A stretch of 45,005 nucleotides of DNA, taken from a virus. The translations under genes and the position numbers were made by a program. The notes below the pieces were generated by a model that did no database searches, was not told the DNA's origin, and worked only from the letters and a program-made list of their open reading frames with translations. This document shows, piece after piece, positions 38,617 to 45,005 of the stretch. The stretch covers positions 1 through 45,005 of IMG/VR virus record IMGVR_UViG_3300046371_000078; one strand, 5' to 3'. Numbering within the stretch: position 1 is the first letter of the stretch; each line of letters starts with the position of its first letter.

Positions 38617-39084
38617 CTACCTTTTGATTTTTTTTAATGGGAACTGTACAAACTCACTAGGCATATGCTTAGCAGGTTTTTTTCTCTCGTCGATCCATTC
38701 CTGTGGGACATCCTTGTCCGCATACAGGAACTTATGCTTGTCACACCACATTCCATATGATGTCTTAGATCCTTTACGAATCTTAGCTCTACTATTAGTA
38801 AATACAAATCTAATGTCAAGAGTAGGGTGTTGCTTCTGTATCTCAAGATGTTTCTTGCGATCTTCGGCAGTGAACCTGCCCTTAGTCTCAATCAATATTC
38901 CATTTGGTAATAAGAAGTCGGGTGTATATGTCCGATAGTTTAGTTCTTCCCACTCTATCTTCAAGCACTCGTACTGAGCATCACAGTTTCTATCCTTTAA
39001 GGAATCAAGAACTGTGTGCTCTAGTCCGGAGCGATACCCATGCTTGATCGCATTACTTCTCGTCTTGCTTCGCTTTATACTCAT
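38617..39084 (-). CDS. Endonuclease I, T7 gp3-type Holliday junction resolvase
   Basis: A 155-residue nuclease. SGLEHTVLDSLK (19-30), YTPDFLLPNGILIETKGR (53-70) and RKKHLEIQKQHPTLDIRFVF (76-95) closely follow T7 endonuclease I. Catalytic residues correspond: E22, E39, D56, E66 and K68. In T7 the enzyme cuts branched DNA and degrades host DNA to feed nucleotide pools. Here it sits with RNR and an exonuclease in one operon. The start overlaps the exonuclease gene by 32 bases. Confidence 0.95.
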   Translation of the reverse strand: MSIKRSKTRSNAIKHGYRSGLEHTVLDSLKDRNCDAQYECLKIEWEELNYRTYTPDFLLPNGILIETKGRFTAEDRKKHLEIQKQHPTLDIRFVFTNSRAKIRKGSKTSYGMWCDKHKFLYADKDVPQEWIDERKKPAKHMPSEFVQFPLKKIKR

Positions 39085-39928
39085 CAGCTATCTCAATGTA
39101 TGCAACCATCGGCGGGTCTTTTGCCTGTGATGCAAGTGAGGGTAGCTCTTGTAGTGAGGGCCAGCACTTATATCTGTACTTACACCATCCACACTCTGTG
39201 GACAGAATTTTATTACCAGTAGGCTTCTTACGAAAGGTTTCTTCAACAGGTTCAAAGCAACGCTCAAACTTATTCTGAACTAGCTTGTCTGCCTTATCTT
39301 CTATCTCGTCCAAGATATCCTGTCTATCGACAGCCATGTCCCATGCGGACACGTACTTAAACTCGCCAGTACCTTTGTTCAGTACCCACCATCCACCGGG
39401 TTCGACGCCAAGTGCCTTAGAGTATCCTGCAAGCTGACCAATGTAGCCAAAAGAGTCATGCGATTTTAGTGTCGCATAGTCTTTGAACTTATTGTTGTAT
39501 GACCAAGGGGATGCAGACTTGATGTCATCTACACGCTTATCCATGATCAAGTCATGAGTACCGTCAATCTTATGCTTACCGACAGTCAGTGTAGATTTGA
39601 ATCCATCACTGAAGTCCACACCCGCCTCTGTCAACACTCCTTTGAAGACAGCTTCCACGATGTCACCAATCATCATGTTCATCAGGAAGTTGGCGGGCAT
39701 ATCAACACCTTCCTCAGGTGCATTTTTGTCATACCAAAGTTGGCAATAAGGTCTACCTACATTGGACATGCGCATAGTGAACTTTCGCTCACTCTGATTG
39801 AACTGTTTCTCAACAGCTTCTTGTACATCCCGTACGATGCGAGCGATAGTGGCACTGTTCATGCCACGTTTCGCCTTGCGTACATCCTCAAGATACCTGT
39901 GTATCTTTATCTCAGCAGGATGATTCAT
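39053..39928 (-). CDS. PD-(D/E)XK exonuclease with Fe-S cluster motif
   Basis: A 291-residue nuclease of the RecB/Cas4/AddB-like group. Motifs: E92 in GDIVEAVF, D126 in IDGTHD, DIK at 135-137, and Q165/Y169 in IGQLAGYSKA. Four cysteines fit an iron-sulfur cluster: C62 early on, then C246, C249 and C255 (CGWCKYRYKC) at the C-terminus. Such exonucleases digest double-strand ends and replace T7 gp6-type enzymes in this phage group. It lies between the SSB candidate and endonuclease I. It starts two bases before the SSB stop. Confidence 0.9.
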   Translation of the reverse strand: MNHPAEIKIHRYLEDVRKAKRGMNSATIARIVRDVQEAVEKQFNQSERKFTMRMSNVGRPYCQLWYDKNAPEEGVDMPANFLMNMMIGDIVEAVFKGVLTEAGVDFSDGFKSTLTVGKHKIDGTHDLIMDKRVDDIKSASPWSYNNKFKDYATLKSHDSFGYIGQLAGYSKALGVEPGGWWVLNKGTGEFKYVSAWDMAVDRQDILDEIEDKADKLVQNKFERCFEPVEETFRKKPTGNKILSTECGWCKYRYKCWPSLQELPSLASQAKDPPMVAYIEIADEYKAKQDEK

Positions 39929-39930
39929 GC

Positions 39931-40809
39931 TTAGTTCTCGTCTATGTCGATGAACTCATCCACCAGAGCATTATCATCAGCAGATAACTGGGCTACATTT
40001 TTTTCATTGTAAGAGTTAACAATGTACTGATTGTAGTTACCGATCCACTCAATGAAATCAGAGAAGCGTTGCTGATCAGCTTCCTGTAGTTCAATGTTAT
40101 TGCTCAGGTCTACCTGTTGAATAGGTAGGAAGAAGGAAGCTCCAGTAGGCAAGCTACGCTCTTCTGATGTGCAAGTAATCAGGTGCTGTACAGGTAAACG
40201 CTTTTGCCGTCCTAGCTGAATGAATGGCTCACCCATAGTCTTGAAAGCATCCTTGTTATCAATCTCCCAGATAAAGGGAGACACCTCTGTGGATACTTCG
40301 TTGCCATCTTGGTCAACTGCGTTAGTAAGTGTCACCTCACCTAGAAGTACCCGCACACGTTTGATTTGCTTCAAGAAATCCTGCTTATCCTTTGGCAGAT
40401 CTTTCCAGTTTTCAATGTAACCAGCGGGCTTGCCGCAATTGAAGCCACCTATGTTGTCTTTCAGATCTCCATTCAGATCCTCAGCCATCAATGTTTTAAC
40501 GTATGTTTTATTCTCTGCATCGTAACGCTTGTACATAAAACGCTGTACGAACACACGCAGATTGACACTCTCCGCATACACGAAAGAGTCATCAGGCATT
40601 TGAAGACGATACATACCAGCAGGTACAACCTCCATGTTCTTCATTTTGCCTTTGACTTCTACCTGACCCATCACTGGCTGATTCCAGATACGTAGGCGTG
40701 GAAGGGTAGACGATTTAGATGGGCCACTATTCATGTCAGCACCCATGCCCATAGCTTGCGCCATCTCTGCGAAGTTCGCAGTGTTGAGTGTTGCAATTTC
40801 TGTTGTCAT
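39931..40809 (-). CDS. Probable single-stranded DNA-binding protein
   Basis: From ATG 40809 (292 aa) with a perfect SD (AGGAGG, 6-7 bases upstream); an earlier TTG in frame is less likely. The core is rich in strands (LPRLRIWNQPVMGQVEVKGK, then PFIWEIDNKDAF), and the C-terminus is acidic, ending DEFIDIDEN, as in T7 gp2.5 and other SSBs that dock partner proteins. It lies directly after the DNA polymerase and before the exonuclease. The call rests on tail, position and size; no classic OB-fold motif is visible by eye. Confidence 0.6.
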   Translation of the reverse strand: MTTEIATLNTANFAEMAQAMGMGADMNSGPSKSSTLPRLRIWNQPVMGQVEVKGKMKNMEVVPAGMYRLQMPDDSFVYAESVNLRVFVQRFMYKRYDAENKTYVKTLMAEDLNGDLKDNIGGFNCGKPAGYIENWKDLPKDKQDFLKQIKRVRVLLGEVTLTNAVDQDGNEVSTEVSPFIWEIDNKDAFKTMGEPFIQLGRQKRLPVQHLITCTSEERSLPTGASFFLPIQQVDLSNNIELQEADQQRFSDFIEWIGNYNQYIVNSYNEKNVAQLSADDNALVDEFIDIDEN

Positions 40810-40810
40810 A

Positions 40811-42862
40811 TCAGACCTCCTGTTGCTCAAGCCAGTTTACACCAAGTTTAGCCTCTAATAAAAGGGGTACATTGAAATTTATTTTAAATTTATTGTCAAT
40901 GATTTCCTTCAGGTCACCATTAACTGACTCAATTACACCTATTACCTGTGCCTCTTCATCAGGATGTATGTCAATAACGATTGAGTCATGCACACTGTTC
41001 ACGATACATGATTGCATGTTAGCCATGCGTTTGTTTATCTCAATCAATATGACAGGAACAATGTCAGCAGTAGCGAATGACTGCACGGGATAGTTCTTAA
41101 TCGCTGTGAAGTTAGTCACTGTCCCATTCTTCCTACGCTTTGCATCTGGGAACGAGAACTGCCTGCCACTGGGTGTGGTGATCTTCTTGTAAGTAAGCAC
41201 TTCTTTGGCTAACTCTCTGTGCCATCTGGCGATACCTTTGTACTTCTCAGTGAAGTGTTCATAATACTTTGCTTCGGCAGGTGTTCTTCCATAGCCTGTT
41301 GCTCCGTAGAGAGGTGCAAATGTGTGTGCCTTCGCCTCCTGCCTGCTAGTTGCCTGACCCGCTTCCGAAATGACTTGTGCTGTGTATGAGTGGACATCAA
41401 AACCCTCCGTAACTTCTTTGATTGCTACCTCATCCTGCGACAGGTACGCCGCTACCCTGAACTCTAGCTGAGCGAAGTCAGCCTCCATGATCTTACCTCC
41501 TGCAAATCGGGAGATGAATACTCGTTTTACAGGAAATGTACCGCCACGCGGCATGTTCTGCATGTTAGGGTCACGCCCTGAGAACCTGCCTGTGGATGTC
41601 ATGTGCTGAGTAAGACGTACATGTAACTTACCGTCTGTCTTCAGGAAGCTCTTGATACCCTCGACAAAGCTGTTGAGATAAGTATCTACGGCACTCAGTC
41701 TACGTATCTTATATAGAAACTGGACAGCTTCATCCATGCCCTTACCTTTGGCAATACGTTCAAGATATTCTAAGTTTGTCTTGCTGGTACTGAATCCGTT
41801 AGCACTGTGCCACTTAGCTGTGGGAGGAGTGAACTTGAGTCCTGCAAGTTTAGGTAGCTCATTCAGCACATAACCTCTGCCTAAACATGTAGAGCATTTA
41901 CTTGAGTTTTTAAAGTCAGATCCATCTTTCTTCTTCTTGAAGTATGTACCGTTGCCCTTACACTCAGAACACTTCACTGCTTTAGTGCGCCTCACTGGAA
42001 CGCTTGACTCATTTATAAACCGTTTAAAGGCTGTAGGACTCATGTATGGATCAGCGTCATTGGCCCATTGCGTTTTGTTCAGTGGCCTACGTGAGTAGAT
42101 TACACAAGATAACTGTTCAGGTGAATTGAGGTTGACCGGAGTATCACCCATGAGTGATTGTACGTGCTCATTTAAATCACGTATAAGTGATAATTTCTCT
42201 TTCTCAAACTCATCGCGTACTTGCTCAAGTGCACCTGTGTCTACAGTAAATCCTGTCTGGTAGATCCTTGCCAGTAACACGCAGGTCTCCATGGTCAAAT
42301 CTACTACGTTGAGCATCTGCCTGTTGGCATCCTCCCTGTAGTCCACAGACTGGTCCCAGTACAACGATCTAGTTGCTTGAAGGTCAGCGTAAAGATATTC
42401 CTTTAGCTCCTCATACGGAATCTTATCTACTGTGTATCCCTGCTTGAGATATTCTTTTAGCGTGTCTTGCTTTTTGTAGTCTAGGTCACGCCTTTCAACA
42501 ACAGCTTCAAGTGACAGCGGCTGTTTGTTTCCTCTCTGTAACACGTACTCTGCCAACATGGTGTCCCAGACACTTCCATCATACTTAAAACCACACTCCC
42601 AAAGCCACAGCAAATCATGTGGTGCATTGTGTGCAATTAGTAAGGTTGTCTTATCTAACAGTGCCTGTATCTCTTCACAGTCACGCTTTCTGTATTCGTA
42701 TTTACAATCGTACTCGCTGTGATCAAAGGTGTAATGCTTTGGTTCACCGTCTTCCGGAAGAACACCTACCATGACCAAACTATTCTTTGGCTCATATGGA
42801 TCAAGATGTAACTTGCCATCTTTCTTTACTACTGTGTTCTCTACGTCAAGAATTAGTTTCAT
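40811..42862 (-). CDS. DNA polymerase, family A, with DnaJ-type zinc module
   Basis: A 683-residue replicative polymerase. The 3'-5' exonuclease has D6/E8 (LILDVENT), N79/D83 (HNAPHD) and Y156/D160. Polymerase motifs: A at 459-473 with D462 (EADFAQLEFR), B at 507-520 (R507, K511, Y519) and C at H625-D626. Residues 298-330 carry two CxxCxGxG units (CSECKGNG, CSTCLGRG), a half DnaJ central domain known from HMO-2011-type polymerases. The residue equivalent to E. coli 762 is F515. Motif C reads HDS rather than HDE. The start overlaps the endonuclease VII gene by 17 bases. Confidence 0.95.
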   Translation of the reverse strand: MKLILDVENTVVKKDGKLHLDPYEPKNSLVMVGVLPEDGEPKHYTFDHSEYDCKYEYRKRDCEEIQALLDKTTLLIAHNAPHDLLWLWECGFKYDGSVWDTMLAEYVLQRGNKQPLSLEAVVERRDLDYKKQDTLKEYLKQGYTVDKIPYEELKEYLYADLQATRSLYWDQSVDYREDANRQMLNVVDLTMETCVLLARIYQTGFTVDTGALEQVRDEFEKEKLSLIRDLNEHVQSLMGDTPVNLNSPEQLSCVIYSRRPLNKTQWANDADPYMSPTAFKRFINESSVPVRRTKAVKCSECKGNGTYFKKKKDGSDFKNSSKCSTCLGRGYVLNELPKLAGLKFTPPTAKWHSANGFSTSKTNLEYLERIAKGKGMDEAVQFLYKIRRLSAVDTYLNSFVEGIKSFLKTDGKLHVRLTQHMTSTGRFSGRDPNMQNMPRGGTFPVKRVFISRFAGGKIMEADFAQLEFRVAAYLSQDEVAIKEVTEGFDVHSYTAQVISEAGQATSRQEAKAHTFAPLYGATGYGRTPAEAKYYEHFTEKYKGIARWHRELAKEVLTYKKITTPSGRQFSFPDAKRRKNGTVTNFTAIKNYPVQSFATADIVPVILIEINKRMANMQSCIVNSVHDSIVIDIHPDEEAQVIGVIESVNGDLKEIIDNKFKINFNVPLLLEAKLGVNWLEQQEV

Positions 42863-43286
42863 GTTTGTGTGCCTCTAAATATATGACTGCACGTTTAATG
42901 CGTTCTACATTGTCTTTGAACGCACCTAGTCCTGAATTGCAATGATGGCATACCCAACCTCGGAATGTCTCTGTCTCATGGCAATGGTCTAGCACCCATT
43001 TCTGTAGTTTAGTTTGATTATGAATTGATATCTCATCCATATGCCTGTCACATATGGGGCAAGCATAATCTACATCCGGGTAATCATGTTGAGATTTTAG
43101 TCTATTGACTAAGGCAGAATGATTGCGACGACATGTGTTGCACATTCTTTTTATCTCACCTGAGATCATGATTTGGAACTGAGAGGATGGCTGGGCGATG
43201 GAACATTTATTACAAGTGATTGCATCTTCCCCGCAATACTCCTTCCCAAATCCAAACAGATCTTCCTGCATAAGGTCATACCTCAT
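42846..43286 (-). CDS. Recombination endonuclease VII family protein
   Basis: A 146-residue nuclease. CNKCS at 25-29 and CNTCRRNHSA near 48-57 form a zinc pair, and a second pair follows (CPICDRH near 76). The catalytic signature is WVLDHCHETETFRGWVCHHC, then NSGLGAF, of the endonuclease VII family, which uses a His-Me finger to cut Holliday junctions and mismatches. It overlaps the helicase end and the polymerase start, so it belongs to the replication operon. Together with endonuclease I the phage has two junction-cutting enzymes. Confidence 0.92.
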   Translation of the reverse strand: MRYDLMQEDLFGFGKEYCGEDAITCNKCSIAQPSSQFQIMISGEIKRMCNTCRRNHSALVNRLKSQHDYPDVDYACPICDRHMDEISIHNQTKLQKWVLDHCHETETFRGWVCHHCNSGLGAFKDNVERIKRAVIYLEAHKHETNS

Positions 43287-44487
43287 ATCGCCCGATGTAA
43301 TAGTTAAGGTTACAGGTTATTTTACCGTGCCATCCTGTTAGTTTATTCTTAGCAACATTAATATGTCTAGAGAAGCCATCGTCTTCCATGCCCTCGACTG
43401 GTAAGTCTTTAGCGATGAGTAGCATCAGGTCAGCTTCACTAGCCTTGCCCGTCTTACTGCCCTCCATCATGGATTGATTAAGAGTAGTACGACCCTCCGC
43501 TTCAGCACTCAACTGTGACATGTAGAAGATTGCACAGCCATACTCTTTGGCTATCTGTCGAGCATGAATAGCGCACAGCTTGAGACCTTCATGTGATTGA
43601 TCCGGCGCAAACTTATCGCCCATGTCAAGAATGACTACATCAGGATTGTAAGTCTTACACACCAACTCAACCCAGTGCATGGACTGTCCTGTTGCATCTT
43701 TAATCTTGATATTGTCTTTAAGTTTAGCCCACCGGGACTGAGCCTCACGTGGATTATCACGTATCTCACGCATGGTCATACCACTTGCCGCTGTTAAGTA
43801 ACGTGCGCCAACACGATGAGTTGCCTCTTCGTTACATAAGATCACACACTTAGCACCTTGTGAGGCAAAGCCATTCGGTCCAGCTACAATTGAAGCATGA
43901 AAGGATGTCTTACCTGTATTAGGTCTAGCCCCACCAACAATTAGGTGACCTGCGTTAACACCTTCCACGTTCTGTGAGAGGGTAGGTAAATTGAAGTGCC
44001 AGCGTGTTTCAAGATCATTCTTCTCAAGCAATGTCTGAATATCCAGATCATCCCACTCAATGTTTAAGTCAGGTAAGAAGTCATCACGATAGTTTTGCAT
44101 TAACTTACGCAATGGTTCCAATGATTCACCTATGCCATTAGCGTGTCGAACACCGATGTTTGCAATCTGCTTGCCTAGATACTTCTGGAATAACTTAGCA
44201 AGAATATCATTGGCTACGTCATTTCCTATTGGCTGTACCTTCCTGAGCTTATTGAAAGTATTTTTTAGTTCCTCTTCCTGTGACGTTGTCATGGAGGGAT
44301 CAGCCGCAATGTACAAGCCCTCGATCTCATCTACGGTAAGGTCACGATTGTACTTACACATAGCCTCATCAATCATTGTTTTAATCTTGCCTATGTCTTT
44401 AGTGAACAAGCGATGCGGGCACTTGTCACCTTTGTACTCATTGTAGAATTCTTTATTTAGTAGGCTCTTCAGTAGTGCCAGTTCCAT
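43276..44487 (-). CDS. DnaB-type replicative helicase (RecA-fold, SF4)
   Basis: From ATG 44487 (MELALLKSLL) with SD GGAGGT it has 403 residues; a longer in-frame start at 44520 lacks an SD. Walker A is GARPNTGKT at 186-194 and Walker B VVILDMGD at 284-291, with FYMSQLSAEAEGRT further on as the sensor-like loop. The N-terminal 180 residues are helical and no zinc or TOPRIM primase domain is seen, so primase activity must come from elsewhere. It forms a ring that unwinds DNA for the polymerase two genes downstream. Confidence 0.9.
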   Translation of the reverse strand: MELALLKSLLNKEFYNEYKGDKCPHRLFTKDIGKIKTMIDEAMCKYNRDLTVDEIEGLYIAADPSMTTSQEEELKNTFNKLRKVQPIGNDVANDILAKLFQKYLGKQIANIGVRHANGIGESLEPLRKLMQNYRDDFLPDLNIEWDDLDIQTLLEKNDLETRWHFNLPTLSQNVEGVNAGHLIVGGARPNTGKTSFHASIVAGPNGFASQGAKCVILCNEEATHRVGARYLTAASGMTMREIRDNPREAQSRWAKLKDNIKIKDATGQSMHWVELVCKTYNPDVVILDMGDKFAPDQSHEGLKLCAIHARQIAKEYGCAIFYMSQLSAEAEGRTTLNQSMMEGSKTGKASEADLMLLIAKDLPVEGMEDDGFSRHINVAKNKLTGWHGKITCNLNYYIGRYEV

Positions 44488-44626
44488 TCTTACCTCCAAA
44501 GATTCTGTCCCAGTTATCACGATACTTCCGTGTTGGAACTTTAGTTACAATTTCTTTTGGCTTCTCACGACTGTTGATCCAGTCTTGATTACGCTCATTC
44601 ATCTTGTCACGCCAGTGCTTACTCAT
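44453..44626 (-). CDS. Small Trp/Lys-rich protein, 57 aa
   Basis: A 57-residue protein (HWRDKMNERNQDWINSREKP, then RKYRDNWDRIFGG) of unknown function. The ATG at 44626 overlaps the cytochrome c stop (ATGA). The 3' end overlaps the helicase start by about 35 bases and contains its SD. The arrangement joins the cytochrome gene to the replication operon. Confidence 0.65.
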   Translation of the reverse strand: MSKHWRDKMNERNQDWINSREKPKEIVTKVPTRKYRDNWDRIFGGKNGTGTTEEPTK

Positions 44627-45005
44627 AAAGTCTCCACATAGTTTCCAATATCGCGCATGTCTTTTTTAGACATCCAACCTGCTTGACCCCACATAATATT
44701 ACTCATAGTTCCGATCGTATCACCATTCTTGTACTTGGCAAGTTTTGCTACAATCTGATCTGATGTTTGCCCAGATAATTGTGGACCCATACCACCGCTA
44801 CCATCAACACCATGACATGCGGCACACTGTGTGTAATGTTTGGCACCGATAGCAAATTCTGATGCTACCTCTTTCTTTTCAATTACCTTACGAAAACAGA
44901 ATGTGCCTCTATCTCCACAGATATTTGAGAATCCTAAACTACGATTCTCCCCCGCACCCAAATATGCAATTGAAGCACCTGTAGCCCCAAACAGTAAAAT
45001 AAACC
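44623..45005 (-). CDS. c-type cytochrome with N-terminal membrane or signal segment, cut by window edge
   Basis: The frame is open to the end of the window, so the true start lies outside. The visible part (127 residues) begins with a hydrophobic stretch (FILLFGATGASIAYLG), likely a signal peptide or anchor, followed by a spacer with extra Cys (NICGDRGTFC). The class I cytochrome c domain has the heme motif CAACH, then GGMGPQLSGQTSDQIVAKL, MSNIM as the probable distal Met ligand region and a C-terminal helix (KKDMRDIGNYVETL). It resembles c553/c4-type periplasmic electron carriers. Stop and next start overlap (ATGA). It is probably an auxiliary metabolic gene. Confidence 0.85.
   Translation of the reverse strand, partial: FILLFGATGASIAYLGAGENRSLGFSNICGDRGTFCFRKVIEKKEVASEFAIGAKHYTQCAACHGVDGSGGMGPQLSGQTSDQIVAKLAKYKNGDTIGTMSNIMWGQAGWMSKKDMRDIGNYVETL

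Noticed and set aside
1-45005. CRISPR arrays, tRNA genes, insertion sequences, integrase or attachment sites
   Set aside because: Reading both strands I saw no regularly spaced repeats with unique spacers, no cloverleaf, no transposase and no recombinase motifs.

Overview
The window looks like about 45 kb of a lytic, tailed (podovirus-type) marine bacteriophage genome. There is no integrase, tRNA, rRNA, CRISPR or IS element that I can see. Genes are tightly packed and many junctions share a single base between stop and start (TAATG, TAGTG, TGATG). The closest type I recognise is Puniceispirillum phage HMO-2011 and its marine relatives. The basis is the family A DNA polymerase, which carries a DnaJ-type CxxCxGxG zinc module between its exonuclease and polymerase halves, together with short-tailed-phage tail genes and no phage RNA polymerase in the window. 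That relationship is inferred from memory of the group, not from a search. By eye the sequence is moderately AT-rich. The host is probably a marine proteobacterium.

Layout. Bases 1-5,320 (+): two tandem promoters, then a train of small, mostly very basic proteins. These include a SET-domain lysine methyltransferase-like protein lying directly after a 63-residue Lys/Met/Gly repeat peptide, and the train ends in a small-terminase candidate. Bases 5,310-13,784 (+): large terminase, portal, accessory proteins, scaffold, a promoter with a long leader, major capsid protein and a probable decoration protein. Bases 13,852-22,812 (+): tail tubular A-like and B-like proteins, two large receptor-binding or fibre proteins and a tail-assembly-like protein. 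Bases 22,815-25,212 (+): lysis region with an XhlA-like membrane peptide, a tail-anchored protein, a three-TM holin, a His/Cys-rich 42-residue peptide and a GH108-type endolysin. Bases 25,214-34,063 (+): internal/ejection virion proteins, ending in a 1,473-residue protein.

Bases 34,062-45,005 (-): the converging replication and nucleotide-metabolism arm. Read in its transcription direction it runs cytochrome c (cut by the window edge), small protein, DnaB-type helicase, endonuclease VII, DNA polymerase, probable SSB, Fe-S PD-(D/E)XK exonuclease, T7-type endonuclease I, small proteins, NrdA, small proteins, NrdB and a 34-residue coiled-coil peptide. It ends in a short promoter-to-terminator unit that looks like a small RNA gene. 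Host DNA breakdown (endonuclease I, exonuclease), ribonucleotide reduction and DNA synthesis therefore form one programme, while the + strand makes virions and lyses the cell.

Most notable items: (1) six copies of one promoter design, TTGAC[A/T], exactly 16 bases, TATAACT, serving both strands; (2) a roughly 93-nt structured RNA candidate between converging operons; (3) a phage-borne, probably membrane-anchored c-type cytochrome translationally coupled to replication genes; (4) a SET-domain protein beside a histone-tail-like Lys repeat peptide; (5) a 42-residue His/Cys metal-binding-like peptide in the lysis cassette; (6) a recurring GG-[A/L/M/V] motif spread over seven structural or virion-candidate proteins.
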